From contig NC_079241.1 of the NCBI RefSeq assembly GCF_028009165.1, positions 5,642,001 to 5,706,000 of the forward strand: DNA of 64,000 nucleotides, written 5' to 3'. Of the stretch, positions 10,785 through 21,575 are shown in pieces. Position 1 is the stretch's first letter, and the number at the start of each line of letters is the position of its first letter. Below the pieces are notes generated by a model. The model saw only the letters and a list, made by a program, of their open reading frames with translations, did not search any database and had not been told where the DNA came from. Source of the DNA: Akanthomyces muscarius (lineage: Eukaryota > Ascomycota > Sordariomycetes > Hypocreales > Cordycipitaceae). Position numbers and translations under genes: made by a program.

Positions 10785-12741
10785 TGTCGCTTGTATAGAC
10801 GGTCTTGGTCTCTGCTTCTTTGTCTTGTGTTTCTTTTCCTTCTTCTCCTTGTTTTCTTTAGTGCGCTTCTTCTGTTTACTTTTGCCAAAGATCATCCGGT
10901 AGGCAAAAGTCGTTTTAGTTGGAGTGCCAGAGAGTCTTGCTTGCCCGGACGGCACTCGATGCAGCAGCCCCGCCCTAACTGAAATGCGGTAAGCTGCCCT
11001 AGAAAGAAATAAAAGCTGAGAAACACAGGAGTAGAAGCGTCTGAAGTAGACTGTTCCCGAAAATGTAAATCTGGTTTAATGTTCTGGCGTCGGCGATTAC
11101 TTTTTGGTGATGGGCCTTGACGCCTTGTGCAACGATGCGGGAGCGGGACTGGGTAATGTGATGGGAAAGCGCTGTGGCAGTGGTGTTGCGCAGGGAAGGA
11201 AAGAAAAGAAAAGATGGGTGTAAGAATCTAAGCAAAAATACAAGAAGCAGATGGTGGGGAGATTGGGCATATATATGCTGGTGATGCAACGGTCTAGAAT
11301 GCGGTTTATAGTGCACATGTACGTAGAAGAAGGCGGAGATGGGACGTGGGATGGCCCAAACTGTCCGTGAAGAGGGCCACTACAGCTTGCAGCTTTACAT
11401 GTGGGGACAGCAGCTGTGAATAGCAGACCATCAGAGACTTTGAAATTGAAGCATTAGTTGTAAGCTACTGCAGGCGTTGACAACCCGTCAGTGACGAGGT
11501 AAGCCATGGTGTCGCCGCAATAGCACAGTGTAGTACGGTGACGGGGAAAGCAGACAGGGTCGAGGTAACCCTGACACAGGCGACACGCTTGACAGTTTGG
11601 AGTAGAGAGCGTGAGGGTGGTATCCTGTATTCTTTCTCCTCTGGGCTGGCGTGTAGCACTGGTCGTGACGAGAAAAGGGCGGGCGAGGATGGACCCAGCC
11701 AGCCAGCCAGCCAGCCCAGCTTAGCTTGACAGCTCACGCCATTCTGGATACCGCCATTCGCCCCTTGGGGGCGGTCGGCAGACAGGTCAAATAGGGATAC
11801 TATCCTCATGCAAGGCGGACGAATGGGCTTCTGGATAGCTGACTTGCCAACGCAGAAACGGCCCACCCAAGTCAAGATACGCTGCCTCGGGGTAATGGGG
11901 CGGGGCGAGTTGGATGATGGTGATGATTGTGCTCTGAGCCGGCGCTGGTGTTTATACGACTCTGATATAGTGGTGCGGTGACACAAGCGAGACGAAGAAC
12001 AGGGGTGCCGGCTTTTCAATGGGTGGGAAAGGGTGATACGAATCCATATAGGCGGTTCCGGCAGCGTCACGATGGCCGTGGCTCTGCTCCTCTGGCGGTT
12101 AATGGGGTGGGTAGGTAGACTTGGAGGCGGGGGCACGCCGTCGGGTATCGAGATTGTCCTTGAACCAGTGTATTAGGTACTTGGCGGACTCGCTGGGTGA
12201 CTTGCAGCCAGTTCGGTCCTGGACCAAATGAGTTACTTGGGACGGCGCTTTTCTGTGGTTAGTATGTGCAGCTGGTGCCTGTAGGGCCGAGCCGGTAGTG
12301 TCTCGCGATGCTGTTGTGTAACAAGAAGAGTTCGTGGAAGCAGCCATTCTGGCAGAGGAGGCCGAAGGTGGTTCACACCAGGGACAGCGGTAGCTCTGCC
12401 TTACACAGCGCTCCTCCCAACTGTAAGTTGGCTGCACAAGCTCTGGAGCCTCGCTGTCCAGGCACCTGTGGACGACCCCACTGGAGTCTGCCCCCAGCGC
12501 TGCCTTAGGTACATGCCTTGTATTATTCCCGCTAATCTTATCGGGCACCAATGCATCAACGACACCGGGGGAAAAAAAATAGGGACTTCTACCAGCTCAC
12601 CAGCAAACGCCATCACTCTCTCGCTCCGCCTGGAGCTGCGGCCGCCACACACGCATACGTCTGGCCCCGAAGCGAAGGCAGCATACTAGTACTTCTGCTC
12701 ACTCGCCAGCAGCGACCGCTGGACCGTTGACCTAGCCCTCA
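10785..12741. promoter_or_regulatory. Divergent intergenic region, unknown gene and MTG2
   Basis: This stretch of about 2 kb lies between two start codons. Open frames here (up to 223 codons on the minus strand at 11465-12136) lack any recognisable domain and have arginine, serine and proline-rich shadow-like composition. A CCAG tetramer run lies near 11697-11713. I see promoters only. Confidence 0.55.
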
Positions 12742-14757
12742 ATGGCTGCTGTTGGTGCTGGTCGTCGTCGCGGGCCTGCCACGACGGTCCTCGTGACGGC
12801 GACTCTCGCGCCTTTCCTGTATCCCTCTCTAGCTCTGCACACGCCTAGCCGTGCCGCAGGCTTGTTGAACCCGACACAGGCAGTATCACTGTTGTCATGT
12901 CGCGCCACAGCTGTCAATGGCTGCCATTCACGCCGTCGTTGGGCAAGCAGCAGCAGCACAACCACCACCACCGACGACACCGCAGGTGGCACAGCGCCAA
13001 CCGTCAACGACCTCCCTGAATCACGGCTCAATCCCGCCCCGGACGACTACACAGCGCCGAGCTTCGCTGACAGCGCCGAGCTCACGCTCTATGCCGGTCG
13101 TGGAGGCAGTGGCTGCGTGTCATTTTCCCGCGAGGCCTATCTGCCTGACGGGCCCCCCAATGGCGGTGATGGCGGTGCCGGTGGCAACATTTACATCCAG
13201 GCTGCCCATGGCGAAACATCGTTGCACAAGATTGCCAGACGACGCTTTATCCGCGCCGGTCGCGGTAAGCACGGCCAGGGCAGCGCGAAGAGCGGCACCA
13301 GGGGTGACGATGTCATCATTACGGTGCCCGTTGGCACGATTGTCCGAGAGCTGGAGCGCCAGGATCCCACCACCGAAGAGGCCTTGAGTATCAAGATGTA
13401 CCGCGCCGAGATGAAGGCGAGACGGCGTCGGGAGCTCGAGATTGAAGACGAGGAACGCCGCCAAAGGAAACTTGAGAGGCTACGACAGGAACAGCTTGAG
13501 CAGGAGGGTATCATAGAGGAGACTGAGGATGATCCGCTTGCAGAGACCGACGAGTGGGAGGAAGACATGAGCCGCCGTTCGCATGCCCGGTTGGCAAAGC
13601 ATGATCAGCTCATGCAGGCCGAGGAGGAGGAAGCGGATGAGATTGAAGATCCGCAGCGACACAAGTGGCTTCTCTACCCCGGCATGACCAAAAACGATAT
13701 GCGGTCGACCGAGTTCCCCAGCCTGCCGCGCCGCACCCGTCTCCTCCAGCAGCCCCCGGCGCCCATCTACCTCGACCTGTCGCGGCCCACGCCCCAGCCC
13801 ATCCTGCTCGCGACCGGCGGCATCGGCGGCCTCGGCAACACGCACTTTAGCTCGCGCGAGCATCCCCGCCCCGTCTTCGCCACCAAGGGCGACGACGCCG
13901 TCACCATGCGCATCACGCTCGAACTCAAGCTCCTCGCCGACGTCGGCCTCGTCGGCCTCCCCAACGCCGGCAAGAGCACGCTGCTCCGCGCCATCACCAA
14001 CAGCCGCACCCGCGTCGGCAACTGGGCCTTTACCACGCTCCAGCCCAACATCGGCACCGTCGTCCTCGACAAGTACTCGGGGCGCCCCGTCGTGCCCACC
14101 GCCGCGCGCCCGCTGCCCGCCGTCACCCCCGGCAGCGCGCCCGACCCAGAGGACGGCCCCGCCGACCCGCGCACGCGCTTCACGGTCGCCGACATCCCCG
14201 GCCTCATCGAGGGTGCCCATCTCGACCGCGGCCTGGGCATTGCTTTTTTGCGCCACGTCGAGCGCGCCGGCGTCCTGGCTTTCGTTGTCGATCTCTCCGC
14301 GGGCAACGCCGTCGCCGCCCTCAGGGCCCTCTGGCGCGAGGTCGCCCTCTACGCCGCCATGCGCGACGAGGAGGAGCGCGCCCGCGCCGCCATTGACTGG
14401 GACGAGAGCAATCTTGATCCCTTTGCCGGTGGCACCGTCAACCTCATGCATCTCCCGCCCACGGCAGACGATGCGGCGGCCGCAGTCGCCAAGGACATGA
14501 CGCCCACCATGCACACTGCCGGCAAGCCGTGGTTTGTCGTCGCGACAAAGGCCGACAAGCCCGGCACGCGCGAAAACTTTGCGGAGCTCAAGGCGTACCT
14601 CGGCGCCATCACGGCCGGCACAGAGGCGCACCCCAGCGGCGTCGAGGCGCAGGCCTGGACGAAGAAGTGCGCGGCGATTCCCGTCAGCGCCATCAACGGA
14701 CAGGGCGTGGATCGCATTGTCCGCTGGACGGTTGGTCTGCTGGGGGGTGAGCAGTAA
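12742..14757 (+). CDS. MTG2: Mitochondrial ribosome-assembly GTPase Mtg2 (Obg/CgtA family)
   Basis: A single exon of 671 aa. Obg-family GTPases act late in large ribosomal subunit assembly; Mtg2 is the mitochondrial form. Residues 1-75 are Arg/Ser/Ala-rich with few acidic residues, fitting a mitochondrial presequence. The glycine-rich Obg fold begins near residue 113 (GGSGCVSFSREAYLPDGPPNGGDGGAGG) and resumes at ATGGIGGLGNTHF (about 355). The two parts are separated by a highly charged insertion of about 130 residues. The G domain shows G1 GLPNAGKST (405-413), the Obg-type switch WAFTTLQPNIG, G3 DIPGLIEGAH (484-493), G4 as TKAD near 602 (Thr where most Obg proteins have Asn) and G5-like SAINGQG near the end. 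The C-terminal extension of bacterial Obg is absent. It is convergent with TRM4. Confidence 0.94.
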   Translation: MAAVGAGRRRGPATTVLVTATLAPFLYPSLALHTPSRAAGLLNPTQAVSLLSCRATAVNGCHSRRRWASSSSTTTTTDDTAGGTAPTVNDLPESRLNPAPDDYTAPSFADSAELTLYAGRGGSGCVSFSREAYLPDGPPNGGDGGAGGNIYIQAAHGETSLHKIARRRFIRAGRGKHGQGSAKSGTRGDDVIITVPVGTIVRELERQDPTTEEALSIKMYRAEMKARRRRELEIEDEERRQRKLERLRQEQLEQEGIIEETEDDPLAETDEWEEDMSRRSHARLAKHDQLMQAEEEEADEIEDPQRHKWLLYPGMTKNDMRSTEFPSLPRRTRLLQQPPAPIYLDLSRPTPQPILLATGGIGGLGNTHFSSREHPRPVFATKGDDAVTMRITLELKLLADVGLVGLPNAGKSTLLRAITNSRTRVGNWAFTTLQPNIGTVVLDKYSGRPVVPTAARPLPAVTPGSAPDPEDGPADPRTRFTVADIPGLIEGAHLDRGLGIAFLRHVERAGVLAFVVDLSAGNAVAALRALWREVALYAAMRDEEERARAAIDWDESNLDPFAGGTVNLMHLPPTADDAAAAVAKDMTPTMHTAGKPWFVVATKADKPGTRENFAELKAYLGAITAGTEAHPSGVEAQAWTKKCAAIPVSAINGQGVDRIVRWTVGLLGGEQ

Positions 14758-15249
14758 AGACGCCATTGTTTTGTGTATCAGCCTGTATAAAAGTGGAGCA
14801 TTGGTTTTGCCACGTATAGCAGCATTTGTATCATTATGTATAACAGCAGGTTTGACGGCATCGGCCGACTGTATTCACTTATTCTTCTTCTCCTTCACAT
14901 GCTGGAGTCGCCTGGAATAATTGTATTTTCTTCATTCACAGTAGCACCACTACTTAATCAACTTGGCAGCATCTCTTCGTAGTCAGCATCGGTGAATTCT
15001 CTTTCGATGACAACAAGTCAGCCGTGTGTACGGATATAGGAAATAGACCGAGGAGCCCAAAGGAATATAAAGCAAAAAAGTCCATTTCGAGCTTTCAAAT
15101 GTAAGCAAAGAAAAAATCCCTATTTAGATTGTTACAGTAAACTCCCAATTTTCTTTACACCTTTCTTTTGTTTTTGTTAATATTCGCCATTCTCAAGCAA
15201 ACCATGAATTGAGCAGTTCCATGGCCGACTGAAAGCCCTCTTCCGTCTC
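14758..15249. other. Convergent intergenic region
   Basis: A 492-bp AT-rich gap holding the 3' ends of MTG2 and TRM4. It contains AT-rich segments near 15060-15180 but no open frame of interest. Confidence 0.6.
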
Positions 15250-17967
15250 CTATTCAGGGCTGGGCAGGTCCTCCACATCGGCATTGTCCAGTTCCTCCAC
15301 CGCCGCCTCCTCTCCCTGTCCCGCCTGCTGCTGCTGCTCCTTCTCCGCCGCCTCCTTCTTGGCCGCCTCGCTCTTCTTCTGCAGCTGCTGCGCAATGTTA
15401 ATCAGCGGCGTCGTGTCGTTGAAGATGCGCAGGAGCATGGCGGCGCGGTCCTCCTTGGGTAGCATCAGGTTCAGCGAGTGGATGCTCTTCCACAGCGGGA
15501 GGGCCATGCCCTCGCTGAAATCCGGGTCAGTGCCATCAGGCTCAACACGGAGCACGCAGCAGCCCATGCCGACGTCGCGGACGCGCTCGCCAATCTCGTC
15601 GAACCCCTTCCAGGCGTCCTCGTTGATCTTGGGGAACATTTCGATGAGCAGCTTGCGCAGCGTCTCCTTGTTGCGCAGGCGGATGATGCGCGGCTCGCCG
15701 ACGTAGCCCTGAAGGATGGGCATGCCCTCGGACTGGATGCGCCAGCGGCAGACCTCGGCCGAGGGCGCGTCCTGCTTCATAAACATGCGGACACCGCCGT
15801 GGATAATCTTGATGCCGCGGCCTTCGTTCTCGGTGAGGATATCGCGGGTCAGTGCCGTCGTGTAGTAGATGGCCTTGGCAGGCTCGCCCATCTCGTTGCG
15901 CACCATGTAGCGATTGGTGGGGAAGCGTGGCGACAGCTTGTAAAAGTCGATGATGTTCTCGATGGTAGGGTGCGAGGGGTCCAGGTACTTGAATGGCTCC
16001 TCGACGGGACCCTGCTTCTTCTGCTTGTGGGTAGGGTCCGGCTTGGGAGCTGCAGGCGTAGCAGCAGCAGACGAGTCGGCTTCAGTCTTGACCTTTTTGT
16101 TGACCGCCTCCGCATCGGTAGGCTCCTGCTCAAGAGGGCGCTTGTTGGAGGTGGCACTGGCATCGTCCATTTTGACATCCTCGGCGACAGGCTCAGCTGT
16201 CTTCGTCTCAGTAGCGGGCGTCTCAGTAGCAGGCGTCTCAGCAGTGGTCTCCGCCTGAGCAGCGGACTCCGTCTCAGCAGGCTTCTCAGCGCCAGCAGCA
16301 GAAGCCTCGTCGCTGCCATTAGCAGTCGCCGAGGGGGCCTTGCGCTCGTTTTCATTCTTAGCCTTAAAGTCAGTCTTCTTTTCAAGAACCGTGATGAAGA
16401 AGCCACCAGTGTCTTGCAGGTGAGAGTAAACTCTCATGCAGCGGTCCAGAGGTAGGCCGTAGGCATCAGATCCCTCGCTCTTGGGGAACATGGTCGGGAC
16501 AACGCGACCGGGAATGGCACCCTCGTTGCTCTCTTTGGCAAACTGTTCCACTTCCTCCCAGCTGCTCCAGATTCGGTTGCCCTTGTCCATAATCTTCCAC
16601 TCCTTCATGCCGGGAACACGCTTCAGACCCGGAAGCTGACCGGTGCAGTCGACGATTTCAACGCTATCGGGGCCGCCGCATCGCTCAATAGCAGATGCGA
16701 TGACAGATTCGTTCTCTACAGGGTTCATGCTGCAAGTCGAGTAGACAACGCGGCCGCCGACCTTGAGGAGCTGGAGAGCGCGGACGAGAATACGAATCTG
16801 GGTGGCGTGCAGGCCTAGCGCGCTACCCGGCTGCCAATCCTTCCACAGGTTGGCGTTCTTGCGAAGAGTTCCGTCGCCGGAGCAGGGCACATCGGCCAGA
16901 ATGCGATCAAACTTCAAGTAGTTGGGCTTGTTGGGTGTGTTGGGCGAAGGAGGGAGCTTGATGGAGGGGAACTGGGTGGCATCGTGATTCGTAACTAGGA
17001 GGTTGGGTGAGGAAAGACGCTTGAGCTGGTGGACAAGCATGTGGCCGCGCTTGTAGTCGGCGTCATTGGCAATCAGCAGACCGGTTGCGCGCCCCTGGTC
17101 AGAAGGGTCGGCTTCGAGGTCGGCTTCCATTTCCTCTTTGGTCTCGTCACCGAGGACCAGTCCGTCTTCTTGCGCAAACTGGCGCAGAACCTTGCGCACG
17201 CGGGATTCTTCGCCGACGTGAATCATCTCCAGCAGCTGAGCCGACTTGCTTCCGGGAGCAGCGCACATGTCGAGAACGGTCATGCCAGGCTTGAGGTCCA
17301 TGAGCATAGGCGGAATCATAGAGACAACTTCCTGGCGGCTGATATTGCCGACACTGGTCTCGGAAACGAGGAATTTCTGGAAGGCGGCAAAGGGAGGGAA
17401 CTTTCGAACGACATTCTTGGGCGTAGTCATCCACCAAGCGAGCTCGTCGGGGTACCAAGGGACGGGCATAGGCGGCTCGACGGGTCGGCCATCCTGGTGC
17501 TCAATCTTGATGATTTCGGGAATATATCTCGTTCGCAGAAGCCTCTTGACGGCCAGGGCGTGTCTGTTGAGCTGGTTATTAGTCATCTAGTAGCATGCGA
17601 CAGCCTCTGCGAGGAAGCGCCGAAGTTGTTGCCTGTGGCTGGGCATACACACCCTTTGGAACCGCAAAAGCGGAAGCTGTTGGGCAGCTCACGCTTGAGG
17701 GCGTCCCAGAACTGCTGCTTCTCCTCCTCGGGGAGCTGCAGCAGCGTGTTGTAAAAATTCTCGAGCTTCTCGTTCTCCTTCTTCAGAGGAGGGTAGTCAC
17801 GCCAGGTGTTGCCGCGTTCCTGGCCACCACCAGCACCACCGCCGCGACCACCACCGCGACCACCACCGCCGCCGCGACGATTCTTTCCCTAGAAAGAAGC
17901 GCATTTGGTTAGTCTTGTGCCAATTGAAATGTACGACGGCGATGTTGCTCACTCTAAACTTGCCCAT
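15250..17967 (-). CDS. TRM4: tRNA (cytosine-5) methyltransferase Trm4/Ncl1 (NSUN2 family)
   Basis: Exons (minus strand) 17953-17967, 17653-17888 and 15250-17563 give 854 aa. The first exon codes only MGKFR. NSUN2-type enzymes methylate C5 of cytosine in several tRNAs in the nucleus using S-adenosylmethionine. An RG/GG-rich N-terminus (residues 6-30) is followed by LPNSFRFCGSKGHALAVKRLL, which spans the second intron. The SAM site is LDMCAAPGSKS. The motif IV cysteine lies in DVPCSGDGTLRKN (Cys about 311) and the catalytic motif VI cysteine in YSTCSMNPVENE (Cys about 361). After the catalytic part comes an Ala/Glu/Thr-rich disordered linker (about 490-590), then a conserved C-terminal region beginning with FKYLDPSHP. 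An in-frame ATG at 17586 lies inside the second intron and is not the start. Confidence 0.95.
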
Positions 17968-18333
17968 TATCACTGGTTGGTGTTGATGTGGTTTGAGATG
18001 GGCCGGTCAGTCTTGATGCTCCAAGAAAATTTCCAGACCCAGAGAAAAAAGCTGGTGCCCCGCGAAGGGCGCTGCTGCAAGCCGCCAGCGCTCGACTTTA
18101 GTGGCTGTCTGGGATGGGCTTAGCGCTGCCGAGCGAGAACCTTGCGCTCCACAGCTTCTTGTCACTTTAGTGGCTGTCTGGGATGGGCTTAGCGCTGCCG
18201 AGCGAGAACCTTGCGCTCCACAGCTTCTTGTCACTTAGTTATATATACACTGACGACATCCACCTATGCACAGGGCCTTTTCTGAAATGATGTTTTGTAT
18301 ATGCAAAAGTAAGGTGCTTATATATGACCCGCT
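17968..18333. promoter_or_regulatory. TRM4 promoter / UTP21 3' flank
   Basis: Both neighbours are on the minus strand, so this 366-bp spacer is the promoter of TRM4 and the terminator region of UTP21. It contains the perfect 69-bp duplication listed separately. A TATATATA stretch lies near 18240-18248. Confidence 0.6.
18095..18232. repeat. Perfect 69-bp tandem duplication
   Basis: The block 18095-18163 (starting ACTTTAGTGGCTGTCTGG) is repeated without any mismatch at 18164-18232, and the first bases of a third copy (ACTTAG) follow. It sits about 130-265 bp upstream of the TRM4 start codon. Perfect identity implies a recent event. Confidence 0.97.
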
Positions 18334-21300
18334 CTACGTCCTCGGGCTTCTAAGGAAAGTTACAACGCCGCCACAGTATCCGACCAGCTCATTCAAGCGG
18401 GTACCCTCCTGCTCTTGCTGCGTCTTCCACTCTTGCAGGGCCGACAACAAGGACGCGCTGCCCAAGACAAGATCAAAATGAAGTCGTAAAAATACAGTCA
18501 TCCAAGCTTGGTTAAGCTCGTAGTCGCGTCGCGCCCTGAGTCTATTGGTCAAGGCGCGGATAAAGTGCAGCAGCTCATTCGTATCATCACTTCCACTGCC
18601 GATAGACAGTGATCGCAGTTCCAGGTCGGCACTCGAAGGCGACAGCGACTTCAAGTGATCGATAAACTCCTCATCTAATAATTTGTCAGAATTGAGCCAG
18701 GCCCGGTTTCAAGTATTGGGAACTCACAATTGCCGCTCTCCGCCCCTACTTGAAGCTTCGAGCTAAATACTTCCTCCAGGCGAGCCTGTTCCAGTTTGGT
18801 GATTCGAGACCTCGAGCCGTCATCTCCGTCTTGTTGGCTTTTTTCTGCGAGCGTTTGGTTATTGCCGGCAGATGGCAGGAAGAAAGGTGCCTTTTCTGGT
18901 GCCTTTGGTGCCTCCTTTGGCTTGTTGCGCTCTTTGATAAGGTCCAAATGCAGAAGAGTTTGCCATCTGCTCTTCGGCACAAGACTAAGTGTTGTCATGT
19001 CGGAACTTAGCTGCTCAACTGTGGCAGTCCCCAAATCCGCATCGACATCATCTTCTTCATCTTCAAAAGCACCTTCCAGAACTCCCTCATTGCCCTCCCC
19101 AGAAACGGTAGGTCCACGCAAAATACCAATTTCCTTTTCGGATATTTGCCGCGTTGGAACGTGTTTAAATAGTGCCTTATTAGTCCAAAGTGTGACACCC
19201 GGTTCGTCATCGATGCATGCTGCCAGGTATTCACCCGTTGCAGACATGGCAATAGCATTACAAGGTTTAGCCAGGCGTATAGCATCGATCAGATGGCTTG
19301 TTGGGAGATCCCAGATCCGGACAAGGCAATCTTTCGAGGCAGCGATGACCCATCTTCCATCGGTCGAGAAGCAGATATCGTTGATGGTATCCTGGGGACC
19401 CCAGAACTCTCTGATAGTCCGCTTTGTTTCGATATCCACCACACGGACAGAATTATCATCGCATGAAAATGCGAGGAGGTTGCTGCCTGGGTGGTAGCGG
19501 CAGCGTGTGGGGTAGGTCATTGGCGCCCAGTCGAGCTGATCCAAGAGGGTACCAGTGAGGAAATCCCAGAATTTGATCTTGCCGTCCATTCCGCTGGAGA
19601 TGACGTATTTGTTCATCGAATCGACCACCAGGCCGGTAATGGGCTTTGTGTGTTTTCCGGTGCCGGGCAGAAACTTCTGATTAGTTTTCGCGTGCGATAA
19701 TACAGATTCATCGCCCTGTCGTAGTTGTTGGGCCTTGACTTGACGAGCCTGTGCGGGAGTCAATTTGGAAGGATAGCGCTGGCGATGAGTGCCGGACTGC
19801 AAATTGAACATGTCCAGCCCTCCATCCTCCGATCCGACAACCGCAAAGGTACCGCAAGGGCTAATGGTAACCGTTGAAACATTAGAACCATCACCTGTGG
19901 GAAGAGCCCAGCGGCCGGCTCGACGACGGCCCCAGAACCAGGTCCTGGCATAGGCGTCTCCTTTGTGTGCCGTAACAACGCTTTCCCAGCCAGTCATGCC
20001 ACTAACTTCAGCGTCAAGACCTTTCTTCTGCACGGCGCCCTTTTGCCAAATCGGCTGCTTGCCAGGCAAAGCACCGACTCCACCGTCGCGGTTTATCGAA
20101 GTCGCGATGCATGTAATCTCGGGTGCCTTGAGGTCTTCCAATGTCGTAGTCATTCCGTGGGCGGTAGCGTTCGTGGCAAGAATGCCAACCTTCTTGGCCT
20201 TTTTACGGATATTGCCTTGACTGAGCTCTGCACTTTGACCGTCGCGGCGCAAACTCCAGCCCCAGAGGCTTCTATCGCGCCCACCACTGAGCAGCCATTT
20301 GTTGCCAGCTTCAGCACCGTCAAAATCGGATGGCAAAAATGTAAGGCAATTGACGGGTCCCGAATGCCCGCTGCGCGAGTGCAAGACTCTGGGGACGGGC
20401 GAGAATGGACTGGCATCAAATATCCATGATTTCAGAGAGTTGTCCCGACCGCTGGTGAGGATGACTGGCTGACCAGGTAGGAATTCGACCTTGCTGATGC
20501 CTCCCCGGACAGCAGATCCATCATGCGTGGGAGGGTTATGCGCACTTCGAAGAACGCTCATGACTCGGCCGCCGCGGTTGAGATCCCAGAATGTGACGTC
20601 GCCCGTAGCTGTGGTCGCAGTCGCCATGACGCCATCCTTGCGCCCATCTGTACCAGCACCTACACTGTCGGTACGAAAGGAGATGCATGTGATGGGCGCA
20701 TCTGGGTTTCCGGCTTCCAACTGCAGCAGCGGCTTGTCGGTGAGCACATTGGTCACAACTAGCGCACCAGACGAATAGGCAATGGCAAGAAGAGACAGCG
20801 CCGGACTAGGCTCGAGGCAGGTAACAGAGCCAGCCTCAGGGAATTGCGGCAGAATAGTATAAATAAGCTTTCCGGTGCTTACATTCCAGATTTCGACCCA
20901 GCCGTCCTTGCGGCCAACAAAGATCTTATTCAGGAAAGTAGGCATCATGGTCACGCCACCCGTTATCTCGTTGTCGTCGTTGGCCGCCGCCATGGTGTGG
21001 ATGGTAGTGTAATGATCAAGGGTGGCTGACTTGAAAACTTCGATTCTTGTCGAGGCGCAAGCAATAAGCCATGTTCCAAAGATCAGGATCTGCTGAATCG
21101 GCTCGTCAAGGTCGTCCGGGAGAGCAAGCTCGTCAACCTTTTTGCCTCTTTGGAAGACCCAGATGCCGCGAGTCTCTCCATCATCTCGCGCGCCCCATGC
21201 AGCAAAGACTCTTTCTTTCCAGGCAAAAGTCGCGGTAATAACGGCGGGCGTTTCGGGTCGGGTGACGAAGACCAAATTGAGACCACGCTTCAGGTCATAG

Positions 21301-21575
21301 GTTTGTAGGGCTTTGCCTACAGAAGTTGTAATCTGGAAAGTCGTTTTACCGAGGGGAATTGAGGTGAATGGCACGCTAGTGGGTGAGACCAAGCCGACAG
21401 TCTGCAGAAAATTAGCCAATTAGTACATTATCCAAGCAGTCTGCGTACTGGGACGGGCACATACTCGAAACGGGGCAAAGATGCGCGAAGCATTTTTTTG
21501 CGCTTTGGAGCTCGAAGAAGGGGCAGAAACTCTCTGGCGCTTTGCCAGCGGACCATCTGCGGTGGATTGCGCCAT
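18334..21575 (-). CDS. UTP21: U3 snoRNP / SSU processome protein Utp21 (WDR36)
   Basis: Exons (minus strand) 21465-21575, 18728-21401 and 18334-18674, introns 63 and 53 nt, give 1041 aa. Utp21 belongs to the UTP-B module of the small-subunit processome, needed for early 18S rRNA processing in the nucleolus. Residues 1-37 form a basic tail ending in RIFAPFR, and the second exon continues with TVGLVSPTSVPF. The body is a double WD40 propeller with many GH/WD-type repeats (for example VVTAHKGDAYARTWFWG and IKFWDFLTGTLLDQLDW). The C-terminal Utp21-specific helical domain is split by the last intron and shows SLSPSSADLELRSL and YELNQAWMTVFLRLHFD. Without that intron the frame would stop early with an unrelated tail, so the splice is well supported. 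It is divergent from VIP1. Confidence 0.95.

Noticed and set aside
11465..12136. 223-codon minus-strand frame
   Set aside because: Arg/Ser/Pro-rich, no domain and no sensible start context in a gene-poor promoter region.
13480..14766. 428-codon open frame on the minus strand
   Set aside because: It is the antisense shadow of MTG2, with Gly/Ala/Arg/Asp-rich composition that mirrors C/G-ending codons.
15478..16455. 325-codon open frame on the plus strand
   Set aside because: Antisense shadow of TRM4; no domain and biased composition.
18007..18234. Minus-strand frame with 23-residue repeat
   Set aside because: The repeat follows from the perfect 69-bp DNA duplication, whose length is divisible by three; the frame lies in an intergenic promoter region with no other sign of coding.
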